DNA from: UBA1479 sp048263775
Lineage (GTDB): Bacteria > Pseudomonadota > Alphaproteobacteria > Rhodospirillales > Casp-alpha2
Reading direction: 5' to 3'
Assembly: GCA_048263775.1 (NCBI GenBank)
Contig: JBLXDU010000002.1
Location: 248,001 to 312,000, forward strand
Length of the DNA stretch: 64,000 nucleotides
Shown here: piece by piece, positions 9,562-17,713 of the stretch
Position numbering within the stretch: the first letter of the stretch is position 1
Layout: the number at the start of each line of letters is the position of its first letter
Notes under the pieces: generated by a model
The model's input: the letters and a program-made list of their open reading frames with translations, nothing else
The model's database searches: none
What the model was told of the DNA's origin: nothing
Position numbers and translations under genes: made by a program

Positions 9562-11352
9562 TTAGTACACGCGAGCCTTGGGCTCGATGTACTGGACCTC
9601 GTCGGTCAGGGTCCAGGTGTGGACCGGCCGGTAGTCGAGACGCACGGACCCGTCCTCGTTGACCCAGGCGAGCGTGTGCTTCATCCAGTTGGCGTCGTCG
9701 CGGTCGGGATAATCCTCGTGGGCCTGGGCACCGCGGCTTTCGTGGCGGGCTTCCGCCGAATGGATCGTCGCCTTGGCGCAGATCAGCAGGTTTTCCAACT
9801 CCAGCGCTTCGACCAGGTCCGAGTTCCAGATCATGGAGCGGTCCTCGATGCGCATGTCGTCCTTGGATTTCCAGACCGCGTCCATCTTTTCGCAGCCTTC
9901 CTTCAGCGTCTTCGACGTGCGGTAGACGGCGGCGTCGTTCTGCATGGTGCGCTGCATGGCGTCGCGAATCTCGGCGACCTTGGTGCTGCCCGAGGAATGG
10001 CGGATGCGGTCGAGCCGCTCCAGCGCCTTGTCCGTGCAGCCCGAGCGATAAGGGCGCAGCGGCGAGCCCGGCTTGATGGTTTCGGCGGCGCGCAGACCGG
10101 CGGCGCGACCGAACACGATCAGGTCGAGCAGCGAGTTGGTGCCCAGCCGGTTGGCCCCGTGCACGGAGGCGCAGGCGCATTCGCCGACGGCCATGATGCC
10201 GGGGCTGACCGCATCCGGATCGTCGTCCGTGGGGTTCAGGGCCTCGGTCATGTAGTTGGTCGGAATGCCGCCCATGTTGTAGTGCACGGTCGGCAACACG
10301 GGGATCGGTTCCTTCGTGGCGTCGACGCCCGAGAAGATCTTGGCCGTTTCCGTGATCCCGGGCAGGCGCTTCATCAGCGTGTCCGCCCCCAGATGCTCCA
10401 GGTGCAGCATGATGTGGTCGCTGTTGTCGCCGATGCCGCGGCCTTCGCGGATTTCCATGGTCATGGCGCGCGACACGACGTCGCGGGACGCCAGATCCTT
10501 GGCCGTCGGTGCGTAACGTTCCATGAAACGCTCGCCCTCGGAATTCGTCAGGTAGCCGCCTTCGCCGCGCGCACCCTCGGTAATCAGGCAGCCGGCGCCA
10601 TAGATGCCGGTCGGGTGGAACTGCACGAATTCATGGTCTTCCAGCGGCAGGCCGGCGCGCGCGAACATGGCGTTGCCGTCACCCGTGCAGGTATGGGCCG
10701 AGGTGCAGGAGAAATAGGCCCGGCCGTAACCGCCCGTCGCCATCACGGTCTGATGGGCGCGGAAGGTGTGGATGGTGCCGTCATCCAGGTTCCAGGCGAC
10801 GACGCCTTCACACACGCCGTCGTCGCTCATGATCAGGTCGAGGGCGAAATACTCGACGAAGAATTCCGCGTTATGGGCCAATGACTGCTGATACAGGGTG
10901 TGCAGCATGGCATGGCCGGTGCGGTCGGCGGCGGCGCAGGCGCGGCGCACCGGGGCTTCGCCGAAGTTGCGCATGTGGCCGCCGAAGGGGCGCTGGTAGA
11001 TGCGCCCGTCGTCGGTGCGGGAAAACGGCATGCCGAAGTGTTCCATTTCGATCACCGCCGGCACGGCCTCGCGGCACATGTATTCGATGGCGTCCTGGTC
11101 GCCCAGCCAATCGGCGCCCTTGACGGTGTCGTACATGTGCCATTCCCAATGGTCTTCATCCAGGTTGCCGAGCGCTGCCGACACCCCGCCCTGGGCCGCG
11201 ACCGTGTGGGACCGGGTCGGGAACACCTTGGTGATGCAGGCGGTCTTCAGTCCCGCCGCCGCCATGCCCAGCGTCGCGCGCAGCCCGGCGCCGCCGGCGC
11301 CCAGCACGACGACGTCGTATTTATGATCGGTGAGTTCGTAGGCCTTGGACAT
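9562..11352 (-). CDS. sdhA: Succinate dehydrogenase flavoprotein subunit
   Basis: Oxidises succinate to fumarate with covalently bound FAD in respiratory complex II. The 596 residues are standard. The FAD-binding start is VVVLGAGGAGLRATLGMAAA (about 15-34), the flavin-attachment histidine is in TRSHTVAAQGGVSAAL (about 46-61), and the C-terminal flavin/substrate segment HGANRLGTNSLLDLIVFGR is near 395-413. The sequence ends PKARVY, usual for SdhA. It sits 7 bases after sdhD in a compact operon. Confidence 0.98.
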   Translation of the reverse strand: MSKAYELTDHKYDVVVLGAGGAGLRATLGMAAAGLKTACITKVFPTRSHTVAAQGGVSAALGNLDEDHWEWHMYDTVKGADWLGDQDAIEYMCREAVPAVIEMEHFGMPFSRTDDGRIYQRPFGGHMRNFGEAPVRRACAAADRTGHAMLHTLYQQSLAHNAEFFVEYFALDLIMSDDGVCEGVVAWNLDDGTIHTFRAHQTVMATGGYGRAYFSCTSAHTCTGDGNAMFARAGLPLEDHEFVQFHPTGIYGAGCLITEGARGEGGYLTNSEGERFMERYAPTAKDLASRDVVSRAMTMEIREGRGIGDNSDHIMLHLEHLGADTLMKRLPGITETAKIFSGVDATKEPIPVLPTVHYNMGGIPTNYMTEALNPTDDDPDAVSPGIMAVGECACASVHGANRLGTNSLLDLIVFGRAAGLRAAETIKPGSPLRPYRSGCTDKALERLDRIRHSSGSTKVAEIRDAMQRTMQNDAAVYRTSKTLKEGCEKMDAVWKSKDDMRIEDRSMIWNSDLVEALELENLLICAKATIHSAEARHESRGAQAHEDYPDRDDANWMKHTLAWVNEDGSVRLDYRPVHTWTLTDEVQYIEPKARVY

Positions 11353-11359
11353 TTGCGAA

Positions 11360-11740
11360 TCAGCTCCCGAAGGTCAGCTTGAGAACGGCGAAGATGTTGA
11401 GCACACCCAGTAATACGGCGCCGAGCTTGATAAGGATCAGTGAAACGGTTTTTGCGCTTTCGGCATGGACGTAATCCTCGATCACGACCTGCAGGCCAAG
11501 CTGCGCATGATGCATGCCGGCGACGATCAGCAGGATCAGCAGAACTGCGTTCTGTCCCATGCCGATCCAGGCTTTCATTGCCGCAAGGTCAGCGCCGAGA
11601 AGCCCGGACATGGCCCAGATGAACCACAGGGTCAGCGGCACCAGGGCGATGCCGGTCAAGCGCTGGGCCCACCAATGGGCGACGCCTTCGTGGGCCGCAC
11701 CCAGACCGCGCACGCGGCTTAAGGGGGATCGCATTTCCAT
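11360..11740 (-). CDS. sdhD: Succinate dehydrogenase membrane anchor subunit
   Basis: A 126-residue integral membrane protein with three hydrophobic helices (about 30-50, 60-82 and 98-122). It anchors SdhAB and helps form the quinone and haem b sites. The segment GMHHAQLGLQVVIEDYVH (about 75-92) is the SdhD signature with the conserved His and the EDY motif. The N-terminal PLSRVRGLGAAHEGVAHWW is also typical. It lies between sdhC (4-base gap) and sdhA. Confidence 0.95.
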   Translation of the reverse strand: MEMRSPLSRVRGLGAAHEGVAHWWAQRLTGIALVPLTLWFIWAMSGLLGADLAAMKAWIGMGQNAVLLILLIVAGMHHAQLGLQVVIEDYVHAESAKTVSLILIKLGAVLLGVLNIFAVLKLTFGS

Positions 11741-11744
11741 GGGC

Positions 11745-12137
11745 TTAACCTCCGATCACGAAGTAGGCGCAACCGAGCGTCGCCGCCGTCATGACGACGG
11801 CGAACAGCACGACCAGCATGCCTGTGCGCCGGACCGACGGCAGGTCGAAGCCAGACCCGGCGTCCCACATCAGGTGCCGGATGCCGTTGCCCAGATGATA
11901 ATAAAGAGAGAATAGAAGCCCCCAGAGAACCACCTGGCCGACCCAGGATCCGATGACCGCCTGCGCGTCGGCGAAGGCGTCGGCGCCGTAGGTCGCGGCC
12001 GTCAGCCAATAGGTCAGGATCAGGATGCCCCCCGCAAGGGCGATGCCGGTCATGCGATGCGTGATCGACAGTACGGAAGTGATTTGCGGCCGATAGACCT
12101 GCAGATGGGGCGACAGGGGCCGTTCACGACGCGCCAT
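11745..12137 (-). CDS. sdhC: Succinate dehydrogenase cytochrome b556 subunit
   Basis: First gene of the sdh operon. The 130 residues have three transmembrane helices (about 30-52, 65-85 and 105-128). RPLSPHLQVYRPQITSVLSI and THRMTGIAL near the N-terminus and HHLGNGIRHLMWDAG (about 80-94), holding the haem-ligand histidine, are diagnostic. Promoter and any regulatory sites must lie in the unusually long upstream gap. Confidence 0.97.
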   Translation of the reverse strand: MARRERPLSPHLQVYRPQITSVLSITHRMTGIALAGGILILTYWLTAATYGADAFADAQAVIGSWVGQVVLWGLLFSLYYHLGNGIRHLMWDAGSGFDLPSVRRTGMLVVLFAVVMTAATLGCAYFVIGG

Positions 12138-12980
12138 GGGAGAACCTCGCCTAGTGATGAATCCGCGGCAAACCTAACGCCTATTTCGCAATTGCGCAAA
12201 CGTCTGTTGGCGATTGGATATGTCACGATTTCAGATACTTATGGTATATGGTCTTTTGTATCCCACAATAAATCCCATTGGCGTTCGCAAGTCTCGATGC
12301 AGATTGTGCCGTCGCGGTTTTGACGGCGGCGATATGGTGGTTCCATAACCTTTCAATGAGTTAGGTGGAATGTCCCTGATCGTCTGGGGAAAACCTGTGG
12401 ATGAAATGTGGGAAGATACGGGAGTTATGCACAACTTTCGCCGCTAATCCCCAGGTTTCCGCGTTGCCGCGACACATATGCCAAGACCATGATGTTGCGC
12501 GCTTTGAAAGGCGTCGCCATGGTCCCGGCCGTCCGGTCGGGCCACCCGAAAGAAAGACGAAGCTTCGCTTCGCCGATCCGGAGGGAGGGAGAGCCGGTAT
12601 CAGCCGCAGTCCGGCATCCCGCCGTAGGGCCCAGGCCCGGGGCACGTTTTCGAACGCGCGCCGGTCGCAAGTCCAAAGACCCATCGTCCCGGGGTTCGAT
12701 CTCTGCCCAGGGTGCGGCCGCGGGAGGAAGGGTTTTCACAGGCGGATAGGCGTTTTTCGTAAGCGTGGAGCCTGGCCGGCTCCAAGAGAGGTGTCAGGTG
12801 TGTCGCTTGTCGGCACGAGATGCAGGTGTCCCAGGACCTGTATCCCTGACGCCTCTTCTTATGGAATATGCGCATCCGCTTGTTTGGCCCCCTTGTTTTG
12901 CTTCCATGAGAAAATTGGTCTAAACAAATGCAGTGGGCGTCCGCCCGCGTTTCCGCCGTTGCCCACCAAGGAGCATCCCC
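12138..12980. other. Long non-coding gap between sdhC and the MFS gene
   Basis: An 843-base interval between divergent genes. The part next to sdhC (12,180-12,430) is AT-richer and holds the sdh promoter region and DnaA-box-like words at 12,396-12,433. The rest (12,480-12,980) is GC-rich; open frames cross it on both strands but none has a plausible start, ribosome-binding site or recognisable protein. It contains the hairpin CGAAGC-TTC-GCTTCG near 12,558, a GGAGCC/GGCTCC hairpin at 12,767-12,783 and the three-way junction listed next. No tRNA, tmRNA, RNase P or SRP RNA signature was found. Confidence 0.6.
12784..12857 (+). ncRNA. Predicted three-way-junction RNA upstream of the MFS gene
   Basis: Closing stem P1 pairs 12,786-12,798 with 12,845-12,857 (13 pairs, two of them G-U; core AGAGGTGTCAGG with CCTGACGCCTCT). 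Inside are P2, GTGTCG with CGGCAC (12,800-12,816, loop CTTGT), and P3, TGCAGGT with ACCTGTA (12,821-12,842, loop GTCCCAGG). It ends 123 bases before the MFS start, so a 5'-leader regulatory role is possible; the strand is not proven because the fold also forms on the other strand. I do not recognise a known riboswitch class. Confidence 0.45.
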
Positions 12981-14201
12981 GTGGCGTCTGGTAATACGTT
13001 CCGCCGCGTTGTCTGGCCGCTCGCCGTGGCGGAAACCTTGTTGTGGGCCGGTTTCTACTATCTGTTCCCGGCCTTGCTGGGCATTTGGGAACAGGAATTC
13101 CCTTGGACCAAGTTGGAAATCGCGGGCGCTTTGACCGCGGCTCTTCTGGTCTCCGCTTTCCTTGCCCCCGTCGCCGGGCGCCTGATCGATCATGGACACG
13201 GCCGGCGTCTGTTCATCGGCTCCGCCTTCACGGGCGCGGTGATGCTGGTGGCGCTGTCGCGGGTGACCGAATTGTGGGAATTCTATGCTGTCTGGGCCGG
13301 GATCGGCGTGATCATGGCTGGTTGCCTGTATGAACCCTGTTTCGCGATCCTGACCCGGATCATGGGCGACCGTTCGCGCCAGGCGATCACTGTCGTCACC
13401 CTGGTCGCGGGGTTTGCCGGCACGGTGGCGTTCCCGACGGTCCATACCCTTGACGCGATCATGGGTTGGCGCAACGTGGTGCTGGTGTTTGCCGGTTTGG
13501 CGGCTTTCGTCTGCGTGCCGCTGCTGTTCTTCGGTCTGGCCCACCATGGCAAAGAAGCCCCGGCCCGGACCGAAGATGCGGCGGCGAATACGGGAAAGCC
13601 GCTGAACCTGGCGCGGAATATCGTGTTTTGGCTGCTCGCCGTCGCCTACGCCATGATGGCGTTCAATCATTTCGCCATCATTTCCCACATGTTGCCGTTG
13701 CTGGCGGAACGCGGCGTCGGGCCGGAAACGGCGGTTCTGGCCGCATCGATGATCGGGCCCATGCAGGTCGCGGGCCGGCTTTGCGTGCTTGCCGTGCAGC
13801 GTCACGTGACCTCGGCCCCGCCTATTGCAGCCGTCAGTCTACTGGCCATGGCGATTGCCTCGGCAGCCTTGCTGGGGGCCCATGCGGTGCCCGGCCTGCT
13901 GGTTGTTTTCGTGTTGTTCCAAGGGGCCGGTAATGGGGTCATGAGCATCACCCGCCCGGTCATTGTCGCCGAACTTCTGGGCCGCAGGCGTTATGGCGTC
14001 ATCGCCGGAATTCTGGCCATGCCCTATATCGGATTTTCCGCCCTCGCCCCCGGCCTGGCGGGGCTGGTCTGGCTGGTTGCCGGATATGACGGGGTTCTTG
14101 CCATGACTTTGTTCGCGGGAATTTTCGGCGCCATCACGCTGATGGCCGCCGCCCGCTGCCGCCGGGCCCAGGCCCCGGAAAAGGAAACGGGCCCCGATTG
14201 A
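12981..14201 (+). CDS. MFS transporter
   Basis: A 406-residue inner-membrane protein with about 12 hydrophobic helices in two halves separated by a charged loop (KEAPARTEDAAANTGKP, about 183-199). FLAPVAGRLIDHGHGRRLFI in the loop between helices 2 and 3 is the MFS signature motif. GTG 12,981 is preceded by AAGGAG at 12,968-12,973, which decides the start; in-frame codons from 12,933 lack a site. The substrate is unknown; the sequence resembles monocarboxylate/OFA-type carriers only loosely. It ends in a terminator overlapping its stop codon. Confidence 0.85.
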   Translation: MASGNTFRRVVWPLAVAETLLWAGFYYLFPALLGIWEQEFPWTKLEIAGALTAALLVSAFLAPVAGRLIDHGHGRRLFIGSAFTGAVMLVALSRVTELWEFYAVWAGIGVIMAGCLYEPCFAILTRIMGDRSRQAITVVTLVAGFAGTVAFPTVHTLDAIMGWRNVVLVFAGLAAFVCVPLLFFGLAHHGKEAPARTEDAAANTGKPLNLARNIVFWLLAVAYAMMAFNHFAIISHMLPLLAERGVGPETAVLAASMIGPMQVAGRLCVLAVQRHVTSAPPIAAVSLLAMAIASAALLGAHAVPGLLVVFVLFQGAGNGVMSITRPVIVAELLGRRRYGVIAGILAMPYIGFSALAPGLAGLVWLVAGYDGVLAMTLFAGIFGAITLMAAARCRRAQAPEKETGPD

Positions 14202-14212
14202 CGGGGCCCGTT
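14186..14212. terminator. Bidirectional terminator between MFS and porin genes
   Basis: AACGGGCCCC, 7-base loop, GGGGCCCGTT: a perfect 10-base stem between convergent genes. It overlaps the MFS stop codon at 14,199-14,201. The U-tract is short on both strands. Confidence 0.75.
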
Positions 14213-14240
14213 GGATATTCCTTGGTCGGAAGTCCTGGAA

Positions 14241-15374
14241 TTAGAAGGCCACGTATGCCCCGGTCATGATCGAGTGAATGGCATCGAAGTCGGTGCCGCT
14301 GCGATCGAGCGTGTGATAGCGGTAGGCGACATAGACGCTGGAGCCGGTCCCTTCGATCTCCTGCACCGCCTGGGCGCCGAAGGTGTCGAGGGTGTCGCCG
14401 TTCTGCGCCGAATCCTCGAATCGTCCCAGGTCGACGGCGAAGGCGGTCGGGCCGAAGGTATTGAGCTTCGCCTGATAGCCGACCTTACCGTAATAGAACT
14501 TCGGATCGTCGCGGCCCTGGGTGGCGGCGGACTTTGTGCCTGCGGCCAGGGTCAGGTTGAAACCGCTGGGTAACAGGGCCGAGATCGAGCCCGAGAAGCC
14601 GCCTTCGAACTGGTCCTCGTTGTTGGGGTTGGACGAAGTGTTGTACCAGCCCACGGCCGCCTCGACGGTGGCACCGGAAATCTCGCCGGCATAGTACAGC
14701 GCCGCGTCGACGGCACCGCCGCTGAGTAGGCTCGTGGACAGGTGGAAGCCGTTGATTTCGGGCGAATCGTAGCGGATGCGGTCGGCCGTATCGAGGCCGT
14801 CCAGGTTGTCGGCCGAGCCGCCAATGGTCGCCGTCGAGCGGGCGCCTGTCGCCGAGGTGACGAAGGCGAAGCCGCCGGCCACATCGCCGACCGACGAATA
14901 ACCCGCGACGCCGGTCCCGGACAGGTCAGTTTCAGAAATACCGTTGGTCGCCGTGTCGCCCTGGCCCAGCCACAAGGTACCGAGCCGTTTATGGGTGAAA
15001 TAAACCTCGGCGGCTTCTTCCTCGAAGCTGCCGGTACCCGCGGATTCCACGGTGGCGCTCATCTCGTTCGACGGGTTGGAGCGCATCAACATGATGAACT
15101 GCGTGCCCACCGACCAGTCTTCGTTGATCTTGCCGTCGGCATTCAGGAAGAACCGTGTCGAATCGTTTTCGTTGTCGACATGGCGGTACATGCCTTCCTC
15201 GCCGTCATTGACGTACAGAAACGCGCGGTTCAACTGCCCGCCGACGGTCAGCTCAACGGGGCTGTTGTTCTTGATGGATCCCGCAGACGCCGGTGCGGCT
15301 GCCAAGCCCAGGCCGGCGATCAGGGCTGTCGTGGCCAGTAAGGTGGATGTGAAACGTTTGTTGCTCTTCGTCAT
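14241..15374 (-). CDS. Outer membrane porin
   Basis: A 377-residue general porin of the alphaproteobacterial/Porin_4 type. It has a signal peptide (about residues 1-31, ending APASA), then a glycine- and aromatic-rich beta-barrel sequence with NSPVELTVGGQLNRAFLYV as first strand, and it ends in phenylalanine (GAYVAF), the usual outer-membrane assembly signal. ATG 15,374 follows an AGGGG site; the open frame upstream is a run of isoleucines over the promoter. The AT-rich upstream region contains a Fur-box-like site, suggesting iron-dependent expression. Confidence 0.9.
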   Translation of the reverse strand: MTKSNKRFTSTLLATTALIAGLGLAAAPASAGSIKNNSPVELTVGGQLNRAFLYVNDGEEGMYRHVDNENDSTRFFLNADGKINEDWSVGTQFIMLMRSNPSNEMSATVESAGTGSFEEEAAEVYFTHKRLGTLWLGQGDTATNGISETDLSGTGVAGYSSVGDVAGGFAFVTSATGARSTATIGGSADNLDGLDTADRIRYDSPEINGFHLSTSLLSGGAVDAALYYAGEISGATVEAAVGWYNTSSNPNNEDQFEGGFSGSISALLPSGFNLTLAAGTKSAATQGRDDPKFYYGKVGYQAKLNTFGPTAFAVDLGRFEDSAQNGDTLDTFGAQAVQEIEGTGSSVYVAYRYHTLDRSGTDFDAIHSIMTGAYVAF

Positions 15375-15455
15375 TCGTAACCCCTTTAGTGATCTTTGCG
15401 CGGCGACGTCGCGCCTTGTTTGCGAATCGTTCTTATCATGAGACGGAACGGAATG

Positions 15456-15474
15456 GATAATAATTATCATTAGC
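15456..15474. promoter_or_regulatory. Fur-box-like site upstream of the porin
   Basis: The 19 bases match the classical Fur box GATAATGATAATCATTATC at 16 positions by direct comparison. It lies 82 bases before the porin start in an AT-rich patch that contrasts with the GC-rich surroundings. Confidence 0.55.
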
Positions 15475-15493
15475 GCTTATGTTAATGATTAAT

Positions 15494-15505
15494 ATGTTAT
15501 AACAT
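15494..15505. promoter_or_regulatory. 12-base perfect palindrome upstream of the porin
   Basis: ATGTTATAACAT is fully self-complementary and lies 20 bases beyond the Fur-box-like site, within the same AT-rich patch. It could be a second operator or simply part of an AT-rich upstream element. Confidence 0.35.
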
Positions 15506-15632
15506 AACATTTCTTGAAACATCAACATGCGGGCCATTCCGCGTGAGGCAGTTTGCTCACACGTGGACAAGGCAGGGTGGGGATGACAGGCCGAGCCGGG
15601 AAACGGACGTGGATGGGCGCCCGGGTGGCGAA

Positions 15633-16691
15633 TTAGGCCCGGCGCGGCATCAGGGCCCAGATATCGAAATCCAGAACCACGGCGGGGTGGTCCTTACCTT
15701 CGGCATCCTTCAGCGGGAAATCGGCGCAGGGGTGATCCTTGGCCGCGACCAGCCGCAGGCGGAGCGCGCCAACGTCATCGCGGTCGGGCAGGGCGGCCTT
15801 GTCCAGCACTTCCGACCAGGCATAGACCGTATCGCCTGCGAACGAGGGGGTGACGTGCCGCCCGCCGTTGATGGCGGCGACGTGGAAGGCGTTGGCCAAG
15901 CCGTTGAAGGACAGGCTCCGGGCCAGCGAGATGATATGCCCGCCGTAGATCAGGCGCTTGCCGAACCGCCCACCTGATTGTGCGTGCAGGTCAAAGTGGA
16001 CCTTGGCCGTGTTCTGGTAGAGCCGCGTCGCCAGCATGTGTTCCGCTTCTTCAAGCGTCATGCCGTCGACATGGTCGATCTTCTCGCCCACGGCATAGTC
16101 GTCCCAGAAATGGGCACTGCCGGCGGCGATCTCGTCATAGGCGGCCAGGCTCAGGCTTTCCGGCACGGCCAAATCCTCGGCCGCGACGGCGTCGGGCAGG
16201 TCTGGCACTTGGGTAACTGGTGCCGGCGCGGCTTCGTCACCCTTGCGGACCATCACCCAGCGCACGTAGGACAAGACTTCCTCGCCCCGCTGATTGGTGC
16301 CCGTGGTGCGGACCCAGACGACGCCGGTCTTGCCGTTGGAATTTTCCTTCACGCCGATGACTTCGGACTGGGCGCTCAGCGTGTCGCCAGGATAGACCGG
16401 CACCCCGAACCGCCCGTCTGCATAGCCCAGATTGGCCACGGCGTTGAGCGAGATATCCGGCACCGTCTTTCCGAACACGATATGGAACACCAGCATGTCG
16501 TCCACGGGCATGCCGTCGTAGCCCAACGCCATGGCGAACATATCCGACGACTGCAGGGCGAAGCGATTGCCGTAAAGAGCGGTGTAGAGCGCGATTTCGC
16601 CCTCGGTCACCGTGCGCGGCGTGGCGTGACGGAGGACCTGTCCGGGGACGAAATCCTCGAAGAAATTGCCCCGGTTTGTCTTGTCGCTCAT
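15633..16691 (-). CDS. mch: Mesaconyl-CoA hydratase (beta-methylmalyl-CoA dehydratase)
   Basis: A double hotdog MaoC-type protein of 352 residues, the length of the Rhodobacter enzyme that interconverts mesaconyl-CoA and beta-methylmalyl-CoA in the ethylmalonyl-CoA pathway. The N-terminal half has NFFEDFVPGQVLRHATPRTV and YALYGNRFALQSS-like segments; the C-terminal half has DHVDGMTLEEAEHMLATRLY, NTAKVHFDLHA and RLIYGGHIISLARSLSFNGL. It lies 38 bases downstream of a CitE-like lyase that would act on its product, which supports the call. Crotonyl-CoA carboxylase/reductase and the mutases are not in the window. Confidence 0.82.
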   Translation of the reverse strand: MSDKTNRGNFFEDFVPGQVLRHATPRTVTEGEIALYTALYGNRFALQSSDMFAMALGYDGMPVDDMLVFHIVFGKTVPDISLNAVANLGYADGRFGVPVYPGDTLSAQSEVIGVKENSNGKTGVVWVRTTGTNQRGEEVLSYVRWVMVRKGDEAAPAPVTQVPDLPDAVAAEDLAVPESLSLAAYDEIAAGSAHFWDDYAVGEKIDHVDGMTLEEAEHMLATRLYQNTAKVHFDLHAQSGGRFGKRLIYGGHIISLARSLSFNGLANAFHVAAINGGRHVTPSFAGDTVYAWSEVLDKAALPDRDDVGALRLRLVAAKDHPCADFPLKDAEGKDHPAVVLDFDIWALMPRRA

Positions 16692-16729
16692 GGCCTGTGG
16701 TGTTCCGGTCGCATGGGTTGGGAAGGAGA

Positions 16730-17614
16730 TTATTCGGCAGCTTGTTCCATCTTGGCGATGGCATCGGCCATGGCGACCATCTGCTTGGCGCCTTCGACGT
16801 GGAGGTTCTCGATCAGCTTACCGTCGACCAGGACCACGCCCTTGCCTGCCTTTTCCGCCTCGGCGTGGGCCTCGATGATGCGTTTGGACCAGGCGATTTC
16901 ATCTTCCGACGGTGAGAACGCTTCGTTGGCCATGGCGATGGTCTTGGGATGGATCAGGGTCTTGCCGTCCATGCCCAATTCCCGGCCCTGGCGGCAGGAC
17001 GTCATAAAGCCGTCGTCGTCGGCCAAGTCCAGATGCACGCCGTCGAGGATCGCGATCTTCGCCGCACGCGCGGCCAGAATGCACAGACCGAGGGACGTCA
17101 TAAAGGGAATGCGGTCCGGCGTGTGCTGGGCGCGCAGGTCCTTGGCCAGGTCCGACGTGCCCATCACCAGGCATTGCAGGCGCGGGCTGGAAAAGGCGAT
17201 TTCCTCGGCGTGCAGCATGCCGAGCGGCGTTTCCATCATGGCCCAGATCGGCAGGTCCGCAGGAGCCCCGGCGGCATCCAGGATAGCGATGGCCTGATCG
17301 ACCATGGCTTTGCTTTCGACCTTGGGCAACAGCACCGCGTCGGCGCCCATCTTGGCCGCGGCCTTCAGGTCGTCCTCGCCCCAGGGACCGTCGAGCCCGT
17401 TGGTGCGCACGATCAACTCGCGACCGCCGTATCCGCCTTCGGCGATCGCCGCCGTGATCTGGTCGCGGGCGGTCTGTTTGGCGTCGGGGGCGACGGCGTC
17501 CTCCATGTCCAGGATCAGGCCGTCGGCGGCCAGGGTGCGGCCTTTCTCGAGCGCGCGGGCGTTTGACCCCGGCATGTACAGAACGGAACGGCGGGGCCGA
17601 ATGGTGAGGGCCAT
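16730..17614 (-). CDS. CitE/HpcH-type CoA ester lyase or malyl-CoA thioesterase
   Basis: A 294-residue TIM-barrel protein of the citrate lyase beta-subunit family. RPRRSVLYMPGSNARALEK (about 6-24), LILDMEDAVAPDAK, LLPKVES, AMMETPLGMLHAEEI (about 130-144, with the metal-binding Glu) and DGKTLIHPKTI (about 216-226) are diagnostic. Close relatives are (3S)-malyl-CoA thioesterase (Mcl2) and beta-methylmalyl-CoA/malyl-CoA lyase (Mcl1); the length and SNARALEKGRTLAADG segment favour the Mcl2-like branch. Co-transcription with mch points to malyl-CoA chemistry rather than citrate. Confidence 0.82.
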   Translation of the reverse strand: MALTIRPRRSVLYMPGSNARALEKGRTLAADGLILDMEDAVAPDAKQTARDQITAAIAEGGYGGRELIVRTNGLDGPWGEDDLKAAAKMGADAVLLPKVESKAMVDQAIAILDAAGAPADLPIWAMMETPLGMLHAEEIAFSSPRLQCLVMGTSDLAKDLRAQHTPDRIPFMTSLGLCILAARAAKIAILDGVHLDLADDDGFMTSCRQGRELGMDGKTLIHPKTIAMANEAFSPSEDEIAWSKRIIEAHAEAEKAGKGVVLVDGKLIENLHVEGAKQMVAMADAIAKMEQAAE

Positions 17615-17713
17615 CTTCGAGCTCTCCTTGGACGATCAAATGGGCGGGAAATTCGGTGATTATGTTGCGGCGCACACTAGCAAGTTCCCGCAACCGGTGG
17701 CAAGCTTCCGCGC

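Noticed and set aside
8821..10884. A 687-codon plus-strand frame over sdhB and sdhA
   Set aside because: Antisense to two unmistakable genes and without any motif.
12690..12715. GGGGTTCGATCTC resembling a tRNA T-arm
   Set aside because: The flanking bases do not pair into a T stem and no acceptor, D or anticodon arms are present.
12138..12980. tmRNA, RNase P RNA, SRP RNA or 6S RNA in the long gap
   Set aside because: The tag sequence, GAGGAAAGTCC-type and SRP loop motifs were looked for on both strands and not found; 6S has no motif I could test by eye.
12600..13805. A minus-strand open frame overlapping the MFS gene
   Set aside because: The plus-strand MFS frame has membrane helices and a ribosome-binding site; the antisense frame has neither a site nor a family.
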